Shown piece after piece: positions 12,401-23,600 of a stretch of 64,000 nucleotides of DNA. Under the pieces are notes generated by a model. The model did no database searches, was not told the DNA's origin, and saw nothing but the letters and a program-made list of their open reading frames with translations. Source of the DNA: Bolinopsis microptera (taxonomy: Eukaryota; Ctenophora; Tentaculata; Lobata; Bolinopsidae); assembly GCF_026151205.1 (NCBI RefSeq), contig NC_087077.1, positions 3,472,001 through 3,536,000 on the forward strand, read 5' to 3'. The stretch's first letter is position 1. Each line of letters begins with the position of its first letter. A program made the position numbers and the translations under genes.

Positions 12401-13656
12401 CGTAATTGTTCAGTCTGTCAAGTCTGTAAACTTAATTTGTGCTTCACTTTAACAGACTTGCTAATTATTTAACTGTGCGCCTCTGATCCAGGTCTCCAAT
12501 CTAAAGTGTATACCAGCTGCATTATAGACTATAGAGTTGTTGCTCAACGCACATTCAAATTGAATAAGCCTCAGCGACCTTTTGTTGAGCAATGTACACC
12601 TGTTCCGCTAAATTAGACCTTTTATGTTCCGTTGAGGGCACTAAAGGGGGGAGGCGCTATAGGCTCTAGCTTCTAGAAGGATTGTGCTGGCCTTTCGTAA
12701 TAATAATCATCATGTAGCGCGCTTTTTGTTTAATAAAATATTTAAGCTTCAGTGCAGGAGTTATCACAAAGTAACGATTAAATGCTTCTTTAGAAGTGCA
12801 AGAGGAACATTTCTACTAATTTCTACTAAAACTACCATTTCAGTACATATATGAGAGATTACGGCAGCTAGGTAAGGGTTATACAGTGCGGATATTGCTG
12901 ATATTGGTGGATATACCCGACTCTGCAGCATGTATACAAGAACTTACTAAAGTAGCCCTGTTAAGCAGTCTTACTCTAATGCTGGCGTGGTCTCCTGTTG
13001 AAGCAGCTAGGTAGATTTTTAATAGTTTATTTCACTAAATTTGGCTTATTTATCTTAACAAGATTTCGTAGTTATCATTATTGTGTAGAACCCTTTTGAG
13101 TTTGAACTGCTGGATTTGGTGGAAGCTAAGTATCTACTGCCTACACGTTGTGTGTAGCTTTGTGCATTAGAACCCTCATAATATAGCGGGGGTTTACTGT
13201 AGTTTGTGTTAATTGATACAGCGAAATGAAAAGTAAAATTACATTAGATAGAAAATGATAATGATTTGTTTACAGATATTTGGAAGCGTTTAAGATTTAC
13301 GAGAACAAGCCACCCTGAAGTGTTACAGGGTATCAAAGATACTAGTTATCAAGGACACTTGAACGGGTTTCTTACCTCTATTCGGGGTGTTAATAAAACA
13401 GATGTTGCCAGGTCAGTGTGCTTTAAATTCCGTATTAATGTTACCTTATCAATCTCAAAACTTCTGTCGTATTTCACAGGGTCAAATATATTTGTATACC
13501 ATTTAACGGCGTGATCTCTGCAGGTTAAAATCAGAATTTGGGACTGTTAAGAAAGTGCTTGAAGCAGACAAAGAGAAGTTGTCGTCACTACCAGGCATTG
13601 GCGACAAGAAAGCCGGGAGAATACACGATTTGATCAGACTTCCATTCAAAAACTGA
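9409..13656 (+). CDS. ERCC1: DNA excision repair protein ERCC1 (five exons, frameshift in exon 4)
   Basis: Exons: 9409-9870, 9983-10153, 12844-13010, 13276-13411 and 13524-13656. ERCC1 is the non-catalytic partner of the XPF nuclease, acting in nucleotide excision, crosslink and single-strand-annealing repair. Exon 1 encodes a low-complexity Thr/Lys-rich N-terminus. Exon 2 starts the central XPF-like domain (STRQRGNPLL, MRNVVITYRDDILADY, TCALFLSLKYHRLNPD). Exon 3 continues YIYERLRQLGKGYTVRILL to LMLAWSPVEAAR. Exon 4 opens YLEAFKIYENKPP, then meets TGA at 13315-13317, inside 'aagccaccctgaagtg'. The other frame continues EVLQGIKDTSYQGHLNGF and IRGVNKTDVA to the donor. Exon 5 gives the second helix-hairpin-helix (LSSLPGIGDKKAGRIHDL) and a stop. 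A single extra base in the CCACCC run explains the break; every other phase is consistent. It is either a damaged allele, a recent pseudogene or an assembly indel. Confidence 0.85.
10499..11520 (-). CDS. Secreted 191-aa protein of unknown family, nested in ERCC1 intron 2
   Basis: Four exons on the minus strand: 11520-11460, 11264-11153, 10957-10809 and 10752-10499. They join with consistent phases (1, 2, 1) and GT-AG introns to 191 aa. The protein opens with a clean signal peptide (MTLLVYFTLLLIVEVAAG). The mature part contains five Cys (VEC, FMCK, NMCV, LHCN, AGCR), several aromatic residues, one predicted N-glycosylation site in YRNHTGPG and another at INMTDN, and alternating hydrophobic residues as in a beta-rich extracellular domain. 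It ends FVVNGKDTTTGSKIRGSP. I do not recognise the family. It lies wholly inside the 2.7-kb second intron of ERCC1, on the opposite strand. Its start codon lies in the first unit of a 58-bp repeat that continues upstream, so its promoter region is unusual. Exon consistency is the main evidence that the gene is real. Confidence 0.7.
11498..12135. repeat. 58-bp tandem repeat, 11 near-identical copies, containing a start codon
   Basis: The unit begins gtgaagtaaactagcagtgt and repeats every 58 bases (starts 11498, 11556, 11614 ... 12078). I see no differences between copies except at the right edge. Read on the minus strand, each unit contains the 5' leader, the ATG and the first eight codons of the nested secreted-protein gene. 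It also contains TTTATTATAG, which resembles a splice acceptor. Only the copy at 11498-11555 is joined to the rest of the coding exon. Such uniformity implies recent expansion or ongoing homogenisation. Confidence 0.95.
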
Positions 13657-14462
13657 ACGATAGCAATATGGGACAGATAGTGGTCCAAAATCTTGATGTT
13701 GTTTGCGTACGGCGCAGTACCATTCTTACGTTAACGGAATTTCGCGACATAGTTGATTTTGAGCGCGCGGCTCGTAAATGCGCGGCTTAGAGCTTAAGAA
13801 CACGTCAGTCCAGTCCGATTATAATCTATGACGGAGCCCGGAGGACTGCTTGCCATCTAAACACTTGCCATCTGAATACTGCAAGCTAAAGGGGCAGCAG
13901 AGCGTGATATAAGGTTGCTTGACGTTTATCGTATCTGGACAGCTACCACTAATGGTACAGAGGGACTTGAACGAAGTTATTAACACTCTAAAAGCAACCG
14001 ATGACCCGTCATCGTTGATTTGGCTAGAGTAATAATTAGGAATTCATTGGAAATATATACCATTACTCATCCAATTATTATCATACAGAATGAAAGTGAA
14101 TCGAATCCACGATTATTCAATGATAGCAAGAATTTCGGTGAATATTTTTGTTTCAATATTTGTCAATGAGCATTAAATATCAATGATGAATCATGAAGTC
14201 CTCATGAAAGTTTACTACTCTTCCAGCCATAATAATAATTTATGTTTTTGGGCTCGTTTTGTCTTCAATAATCAGCATTATTTTTGTGACATCGACTCAT
14301 CAAAACTTTATAGAGATACGTATGCACTCAGGCCTCAGCTAAAGTCTGTTCTGTACTAGTAGTGTATAACTTTGCAGTTACACTTCCAAAATGACGTTAA
14401 AAGTTGTCTAAATACATCAAAATAAAACCAAATCTTGAACCCAGATGTGAAACAAACTAAGA
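13657..14462. other. Intergenic stretch between ERCC1 and the RAD51D-like gene
   Basis: No convincing coding frame is seen. A short GC-rich patch (gagcgcgcggctcgtaaatg) near 13762 resembles the foldback repeats. An upstream exon encoding the missing N-terminal domain of the RAD51D-like protein could lie here, but I could not identify one. Confidence 0.5.
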
Positions 14463-15121
14463 ATGTTCCCCACGCCATGTGACTGGTTATTGAGACAAAA
14501 CAAAAGCCTCTCCTTCAAAAACACCCTTCCCGTCCTTGACCAGCTAGTCGGTGGTCTTCATCCCGGACAAGTTATCGAACTCTGCGGTCCCTCAGGGATA
14601 GGAAATCAAAAGTATGTTGGCACCTTGCTGGAGATTGTCTGAAAGCTGGCAAGAAAGTAGTTGTAGTGAGCAGCAGAAAGATTCTAGGCTCAGATTTAAA
14701 GACCATCCCAAACTCCAGTGACATCTCAATCTGCTATGTTAGTTCAGTCTACGATCTCCTCGTCACTCTGTCAGCTCTAGACAGCATGCAAGTGAACCTA
14801 CTAATTATCGATGGTATTCAGTCCCTTCTACAAGCAGTGCTCGGTGCAGCACACTTCAAGGGCCACGCTCTCCTTCACGAGGTCAAGTGTGCTATCGGTA
14901 CTGTAGCAGTTAAATCCCTTGTGGTGTACACAAACGGGCTGGTCAGTGTGGGAGATGGTAACCATGGCCCTGCTTTGGGTCGATCTTGGGAGATTGCACC
15001 GTCTGTCAGGATCATGATGTTGAGTCAGCCGGGAGGGGGGAGGGTTTTGTGGAGGAACAGAGAGGTAACAGCGCAGATGGTTGTTAAAGAACAGGGTGTG
15101 GAGATTACTTGGACTGAATAG
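14463..15121 (+). CDS. RAD51D: RAD51D-like recombinase paralogue, frameshifted in Walker A
   Basis: The first frame runs from ATG 14463 through LPVLDQLVGGLHPGQVIEL and CGPSGIG, then reads N-Q-K instead of a Walker A lysine and soon stops. The coding potential continues in another frame (HLAGDCLKAGKKVVVVSSRK, a Walker B-like VNLLIIDGIQSLLQA, then GPALGRSWEIAPSVRIMML) to a stop at 15121. Restoring one A in 'ggaaatcaaaag' (14601) rejoins the frames and recreates GxxGxGKS. The PALGRSW..PS.RI block is diagnostic of RAD51D, which acts in the BCDX2 complex to support RAD51 filaments. The total is about 219 aa against about 330 in vertebrates, because the N-terminal helical domain is missing. It may lie in an unseen upstream exon; the frame just upstream of the ATG meets a stop. 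Confidence 0.75.
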
Positions 15122-16150
15122 CTGGACGGTTATTGGTCAGTTAGCACCCATTTCAACCAAATCACATGTTCAGACATAAATGAGTGAGTTTTTATATTTA
15201 AGTAGGATATTTCCATCAAAATACTCAGTTTTACAATATAAATATTGGCACTGAAAGTTTGACTAGTTCAATCTATTTTACTCTTTAAAATTGTAATAAT
15301 ATTTGATAATATTTATTTCATACTGATTATTGATGTTAAATTCTTATATTTTCTACTATTCAGAAAATGGTCCTTTATGTTATCTTGGGTTTCAAGGAAC
15401 TTGAAACACTTAAAGAAAAAAACAATCCGAATTCAAATTGAGAAGGAAATCTAATTCTTGTTGAGCGCTGTCATCTTCCCACTGCTAGTCGGGGACGAGG
15501 GTCTAATGCAGGGATCTTTCGAATACTATTATGTAATCACGGAGGGCCGGGTTTCTAAATGATTACGCTGGTAGTGGTGTAATTTCAACAAAATGTGTAA
15601 AATGATTACGGAGGGGAGAGGGTTAAAAATAGGCCACAAAGTGACAACGTAATATGCGAACGGCCCCTTCAACAAGAATAATTCTAAGATTTGGGCTTTA
15701 GATATTCTGATCAATTAATACGAGATTTCAATTTCTGCTGAGATTTCAATGACCTGTCTTGTATTTGTAAGTTGTAGTAGAAGTGAAACACAAAAGGCAC
15801 CACAAGTTATCCAGGATATTGAGTCAGCTTGCCCGCTACATAGTAACAATTTAATATTTACCCCTATCAGAAAATCTGTTGTGCAACCAGCTGAATCTTG
15901 ATAACAAACAATAGTTGGCAACAATGAATCAAAAATCAAAATCAAGATTTCAGACAAGTGTGGGCGTGTCTACCGAAATAGTCAGCACGTGTTTATTGTC
16001 TACCCTGCTGTCTGCAGGAAATGAGCAGAGCGGAGAAGAGCAGACAACTGACAGAACTGTCATAAAAGGACGGACAAGTTTCAATTTTGTTCACTTCGAA
16101 TTCTCAGCAATTTAACTCTTATCCAACTTCATTTACTGTTCTTTGTCACA
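15122..16150. other. Intergenic stretch
   Basis: AT-rich sequence without a supported gene. The ORFs on both strands are short, lack family similarity and overlap each other. The block immediately before 16150 is the likely promoter and 5' leader of the VWC-type gene. Confidence 0.5.
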
Positions 16151-16790
16151 ATGAGTGTCCTTGTTGTCCCGGTGTTATGTCTGGTTGCCATGGTTACAGT
16201 TTCGATTGGAGCTCCCACTCAAGGAACCTGTCTTGTAGGAGTCAAGACCTACAGAGTTGGTCAGTATATTTCGCTATTAAACATTCATAGAGTGTATTTA
16301 AACCACACATCACATTGCATCTGTCAATAAAAGATGCGATGGAAAAATTCGATTTAAGGGGTCGTCCAAATTATTACGTTTAAGCCACATTTTAGACTCC
16401 TGGCCCTCCGTAATCATCGTCCTGTATGGGTATTGTATAGGAATTGCAATAGCCCCAATAGCGTAGGGATTTGAAACCGCCTCCTCCTTAGGCTAGGACA
16501 GGTATGCTTTACAATGCCAATAATAATCACCCCCTCCACTGGTCAAGTAATATTTGTGACTAATCCCTAAATAACCCCTCATTAAATAAATGCTCTCAGG
16601 TGACTCCTGGACTCAAGCGTGTGACGCAGTGTGCGAGTGTAAAGATGTAGCTGCCTACGAATGTAGACCCATGTGTGCTACCGCCCAGGCCCCTAAAGCT
16701 TGTCTCACTACTTATATAACTGTGGAGGACCCCAAAAACAAATGCTGTACTATCAAAAAATGTCCGGCTGCAGCTGACCTGGTGCAATAG
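16151..16790 (+). CDS. Small secreted cysteine-rich protein with a VWC-type domain
   Basis: Two exons, 16151-16259 and 16600-16790 (phase 1, GT-AG), encode 99 aa. A signal peptide (MSVLVVPVLCLVAMVTVSIG) is followed by a single compact domain: TCLVGVKTYRVGDSW, ACDAVCECKD, ECRPMCA, ACL and KNKCCTIKKC. The spacing C-x2-G-x3-Y-x2-G-x-W, then C-x-C, C-x3-C and a closing CC-x4-C, is that of von Willebrand factor type C domains, which bind growth factors or matrix proteins outside the cell. The whole protein is just this one domain, as in single-VWC secreted proteins. It converges on the 3' end of RhoGDI. Confidence 0.75.
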
Positions 16791-17612
16791 CGTTATGGAG
16801 CTTCTAGAGACTATAAATACATTTCTACAGTATGATATTATTCCATTTGCATGATGGGCTTTGGGCTTTACCGTAACTCAATATTATGTGAACTTTTTAC
16901 GTTGGGATTTACTGTTTTTTATATGAATTTTTGACGTTTCAGCAAGCTGGAATTTTGTACAGATGATAATTTAATAGGGAATTTTGTTAACATTTAGAGG
17001 GATTTGAGATAACTTATTGTATTTGTTTCGTCTGTTACATTGTTTTGTTGTTCAAATCTCAGCATTTGTTTTTCTAATTCACGGTTAGACAATTTATACC
17101 AATTATATAACGAAATCAATTATAATGTAGCTAACAGTACACAAAATTTGTCAAGCTTAATGAAATGATTTAAGTATCGAGCAAATTATATAACCTAGAA
17201 AGGACCTATATCGAATCTTGAACAATTCCATAATTTTATTAAAACGAGGTATTCCAATACGAAATTGTCCTCTCAAAATGCTACAAAAATTGTCATCATC
17301 AATTCTTTTCCGTGTAAAACTGTTATCAAAAGTATCAAAAGGGTAAATTATAATCCATCCATTTATTAGAATTTTTCTCCGAAGTGAAATAATTAACATA
17401 TCAATTCGGGCGAGTCCATTACAACACAGCTCATTTAAATCCTACATACGATATCAATATACAATAAGACAAGTTGTTGTGCAGATATATATCTATAAGA
17501 GTTTGTTCCCGTGCGATGTATGAAACGCTATATCGGTTCATAACAAATAAAAATCTTAAAAACAGGTGGTTTTGCGTGGTGAGCTGGACTATTCAATATT
17601 TTCTCCTACTAG

Positions 17613-20600
17613 TTACCAGTCTGATTGGATCTTGAAGGTCCACTCCCAGGCAAGATGGACTGTTTTATCATCGTCAATGAACTTGCATTTGGCGTGGTAT
17701 TTTCCTCTGCAGAGGGCACCTTTTGGGGCTTCATCCAGGGGAGTTTTAAACTGCGGAAATACCAAATTATTGGTACCATTCATTTTCATTGGAGTAAGGT
17801 TAAATTGTTTTGGGTGAAACGAACAATACTAATAGTAATGGCAAGATGAATGAAGTCAGTGTGCATCTGGGTGTGTAGTCATGTGTGCATGTCGTCTGTG
17901 TGATTACTAACCTCGTGGTTGGCGTCACGTGGCCCGAAGCTTCCCAACATCAGGTTAAGTTTGCTGGCTGAAATGGTTTAAACTCAATAAAGTTGAATAT
18001 AAGCGAGAACAACTGACGTGGAATTTTATATATTACCGACAATCGACATGGTTTTTGAGACATTATGGTCTAGAGATGCTAGGAAAATTTGCAAAATAAA
18101 CATATTAAGAACATACCTGGAATTCCTTTTCGAGAGATGTTTTGTTGGAACCTAAGTCCCGATACGATTTCACCGGCAACATGGAAAGAGAAGTTGAGCT
18201 GGTATTCACAGCCCTCCTTGATAACAACACTGCTCTCTTTCAACTTCGACAAATCTGTGGGTAACAACCATGAGGGTTACTTCATAAAACATAGCTACAG
18301 CGAAGTTTTGAGATTGCAGTTTTGAGATTGATTATGCTGCAATAAATAACCATCACGAATCGTCTGCCACTGTGCAATTTTGACGGATAGCTACCGTCGA
18401 TTGTCACGATATTCATGTGCACCACGATTATACTTATTACGGCCATTGTCTCTCACGGGTGAAGTTGTTTCCAAGGGTGAGGTTAGCTCAGTAGGTAGTT
18501 ACTTATTATGACCCGGGCAGCTAGTCACGCGCGCGCAAATTCAAAAGTATTTGCGCGCCAACAGCCACAATTTTAGCCAATGTCTGCTAGTATTTCAGCG
18601 ACCAACGTCGCACGCGAAACTGCATCTGCAGGATAGAACTGCACGCGTCATAGGTGTGATTTCCTTGTAGTTTATGTTAAAAAGTTGTTACCGTGAGTAT
18701 CTTTCAACACTAGTCACTACTATATTTTGAAGTTAGCATCTTAATTTTAATGACAAAAATTTTATAATTTGGCTTAAATTTTGATTTTTGATTGTTATGT
18801 TTCCCAATTCCCAATTTCTTTTATCTTCTTTCCCACTTCCAACAAACGAGGACGGAGGATCTCCCAAAATCCAATATTTTTCAGGGTCAGAAAAATTTCA
18901 GGAATTCCATCTCAAATACGACCAACATCCCGTTAATTTGTCAACCTTCCCTTCTTACAATCATTTAAACGTCCTAGTCTAATTATAACGGAAGAGTGAT
19001 CAACGACCCAAAAATAAATTTCAGGGTCTGTAAGATAAGTTAACGTTCGTGAGTCATCCTGTTCTGCCCAATTCATTGTACTATACCGCTTTGAATAACT
19101 AAAAATATACAAAATATTCAGAATTACCGTTTACCATTACACCATGTTTGAAAGAAACCGAGACACTTGTCCCCAGTATTCAGTATTATTAAAGGACGTT
19201 GAAATATGTGGCCGATTTGAATATTCAATATACATTGCATAATATACTAGAGAGAGAGAAAAATGTGCACATTTAGTTTCGACACCGATCTTTATGAGTA
19301 GAGATTGCACTGTTTGATTGTTCAACTCAGCACAAATAATGTCATAATACAAATCTAATTTTGTTCACCTAACAACAACAAACAAACAAACAAACAAACA
19401 TAAACACATTCTACTCCGACACACCAGCCCCCAACCACACTACACACACACTATTTCCCAATCAAGCCGCTACACTCACAGCCGAGTGTACACGGAAATG
19501 GAAGTAATTTGCAACAGTGCGAGGATTATTACAAGCGTGTAACTTATTATAAGAGTGCGGGTTATTTCTAACGGGGAAGAGAGATTGTTTATTCCAACCA
19601 GGGGTTAGTTACCCTTACTAAATACCGTTAATAGTTGCGTGTGTGGTGCGGATGTAACGATATCTATAACGGTATTACATTATGCATATTCTAGATTAAA
19701 TAAAGTTTACACACGCTATGAGTTGGGATTATATGAGATGTAAGAAAGAAATGTGCGGGCCCCGCTTTCTCATTTCATTGATTGGACTGTCCTTTGTCCC
19801 AGCTACAGCATTTTTAGTCGTTTGTGTGTCCACATATAACCATACATAACCAACAAAGGTACAGTGCAGTGTGTACACAAGATCTCTGTATAGTGTAGGT
19901 ATTGTACTAGATAGTAATCCTTAGGGTGCACTTAATAGGGCTTATTAAAGTATTGTATTACATAAGAGCTAGAGAACCAATCACAGGACAGATGGTAGTA
20001 GACGTGAACTTGTTAAGAAAGCCCTCTAACCCGTTGAAAGGGGGCCCACAACAACTACTTAGTACATATAATACACATCCCCACGTCGTGTAATAGCCCA
20101 CAAACCACGTCTTTTTTCTCTGTAATTTGACAGGTCATGCGCTGCTGTCCAATCATAACATTGGATCTCAGTTTAATAACGTGCTGTGTGTGATCTCATG
20201 TGTCGGTTGCACAGTTTATCCAGGTGTAAGTGTCAGGGTTTGATGCAGGCCAATATTAAATCAAGTTCAGGAGCTCCAATGGGACACTGCAAGGAGGCAG
20301 CGAGGCGCGAGCAATGCTGGGGAAATTACAAAATTTAGTCTCGCCTATTGGAAGATGGCGTTAGGTCTCACAGTAGCGGTATAAACACGTGTGTTTGGGC
20401 CGTATTTCAACAATTAAATTTCCAGTATAAATTTCATTCTCTTCTAAATAAAGTGTGCGATGATCTTTTAAAATAAAAAAGTTGGAACTAAAAGTTTGTT
20501 TCACGACGGACCGCTTCATCCAAAAGTAAAAATATCGCATGATGTATAAACTTGTAGTAAAAACTAAGTACGACTACGGGGAATTCCGGAACTATTCCAC

Positions 20601-23600
20601 GGTGCATTACTACTTTCTACTGACGGGTTTAAAAGTTTTCCATTTGCATCGATATCTGCAATTGGTAACGTTTAACATAGGAATAATAAGTCACATACAG
20701 ATTCTAATGTACCATGATTTCTCTCTACATAGGTCCCTCTAGTATGTAAGCGTAAGTAAGCTGTCCTTGACAAGTAGAAATCTGGATATTTGTACGTGAC
20801 AATTTGGATAATTTGGATAATTTTGGGGAACAAAAGAGAGGATTCCCACCCGCTGAGTTACTTAGCGGAATGGTAATTATATGGGGGCCCCCGTCAAGCT
20901 ACTCATAATGTTACATAATATATAGTATAACTTCTTCTAATTAGTATAACTTCTTCTAATTACAGTACACTACAATGTAGATGTACTGAAGGGGTACCCT
21001 AAGTAGATTCTTGATCGTTTGACATTGCCCCTCCTCATTTAACCCTCAATCACTGTACTGCACAGTGCACACACATAATATATGATATATCACTATATAA
21101 CGTAGTGCGTGTACACTACAAAATAAATAAATACATAATTATTACGGTGTGGAACCCACGTTACAGAATCCTTTGTAAGGGAACCTCCGTTAATATTATT
21201 AAATAATTATTGTCGCGGTCAAGTAATGAATGATCAGTAATGTTAGAAGGATAGTATCATGAAATTCAATAATCACAGCATTGGATTGAAATCTGCTGTA
21301 ATAAAATACGGGCGTAATTCCTGTACATAATTCAAATTTCTTATCTCATGTTATATTTTAATTTACCTCCGGCACAATATCATCGACTAAATTAAAAACT
21401 AGACAAGTTAGAATGTTTCAGCAATTTCAACGAAATCGTAGAAATAATCCGTCGTCTAGATTCTAGAAGCTTCTACAATTCCGTTGAAATGGCTTTCTAA
21501 AAACCATTAATGAACAAATTAGATATAACCCCGAGTGCGGCGACAGTAGATATTTTTCGTTTTTAATATTTGCAAGTTAAAGTGCAAAAACAAGGACGAT
21601 CGAACGGTTAGCAGGTTAGCGGCTTCGTTTAAAGACAGAATTATCAGACTATCCTGATTCCTAATTGATTGCGACTGGTCTGCTTTTTAAATTTGCATCG
21701 AGATTACTCGAGGTAAAAGGATCATCAATTGAGAACGTGGCTATTCACGTTCAAGTTTTATTTAAAAATTGTTTCTATGAAGTCCCAAATTTCAACTTCA
21801 TTATATCATCGTTTAAAAATCTCATTAATGTTCAAAGAAATTCGCGATTGTTGTGTTTAAAAAAAGGGAAAATGTCTTGAAAAAGCGGAAAATATGCAAA
21901 TTAAATATAAAATATGCAAACCTCCGGCAAGATCTAGTTCAATATCTTCTCTTCCTTCTGACATAAAGGTCATCTTCAAGACAGAGACTTGCAGTGGTGC
22001 ACCAGTTTGTCCTGAGGGAATGATAATAAAGCAAAACTGGCTATACATATAATAATAAAAAAATAACAGGGTTATATATAGGGGTAATAATACCTATATA
22101 GGTAATAATAGGTAATAATAGGTAATAATAGGTAATATAAATAATAGGTAATAATAGGTAATAATAGGTAAAATAGGTAATAATAGGTAATAATAGGTAA
22201 TAATAGGTAAATCTGTAAATAATTCAAATTATTTCCAAAACGTTTTTTAAGTTAAATTGCTAGTGACAGTTTGATATCACATTCAATTTGTCACATGGCA
22301 ACTATACGTGTAATTAATAACGGTAAATCCAAAGTTAATCTTCGACTAAATTTTTAAAATGTCGGCTTTATTTGAATATGATTACATTAAGCATCTTATT
22401 AGAATTGTCCTCGGTAAAATTGGAATTTGTTACACTGGTCAGCATCATCCTCGCAGTAACCACACTCCACACATACAATGACAAGGAGTACTTAGTGACC
22501 CCTCAAATGTGTCGTAATTTAGTGCGTCAGCTGCAGTTTATAGTGACAGCACTATTTCAAGTGACAGCACTATATTAAGTGACAGCACTATATTAAGTGA
22601 CAGCACTATATTAAGTGACAGCACTATATATAGTCTTATATTGATTATAGATTGTTCATGACGTAACAATTGTAACATGATCAAATTACTTTCTTGAATA
22701 TATCAGATATTATGTTAACTGAAGTTAAGCCTCTCAATGAGGTCATGTAAAACTATCATTTAATATTACAATTAATACTACTAACTACTAGTTACTGTTT
22801 ACAATCATGTACTTAGCAGTGACTGTACGTAATGAGGATGGTATAGGCTAATTATTAATGATTAACTGGTCACAGCATAAACATTCAGCGTCTGAATCGC
22901 AAAAACCAACGCCCGTAAATCTTTTTCGGCTGAGTGGAGTGTGTATTAGAGTCGTGTCAGGTGTCACAACAAACTGTGTGGTCGATGGATGGAGAGGTTA
23001 CACGCCAGTGTGACGTCACATGCCAGTGTGACGTCACAAGCCAGTGTGACGTCACATGACCACGTGATAATAGTTCTTATTTAAATATTGATGGAAAGTT
23101 CTCGATTGTTGGGTCACAAAATAGTACATTTCATCGAGAAAAACAAGAATCACCTGACCCGTCCTAACCAAATGCATACTCAAATAAGTAACTCAGTAAC
23201 CGTTTGCATTATTGACAGGTATAAGGTATAACTTGATCCAGAATTTTCTAAATAATGTTATTTTGACGGAACACGAAGCTACATTAACCTTAATCCAAAT
23301 GTTCATGCTCTTTCAGTTGTAGAAACGTTTATGGAAAGGGATACAGATTCCAACCTGTCAAACTTTAACCATTTGTACAATCTAACTGCTTAAACTGTTT
23401 AACTTTAAGTAATGTAAAAGCCTGCAGTGTTGATGATACTGCGAAGGGAAGGTAATATAAAATATTTGGTTCATTTTTAAGTTTTAAATTTGTCAATATA
23501 ATCTAACAAGACAGACAAGGTTTTAGTGGAACTACTTTTTCTGCTAATACAGGGTGGGCCAAAAGTCAGTACCCATACGTTGGCCTTTATAGCTCAGTCA

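Noticed and set aside
15715-16115. Small genes on both strands
   Set aside because: The frames overlap, have no signal peptide or known domain, and show no consistent splice sites.
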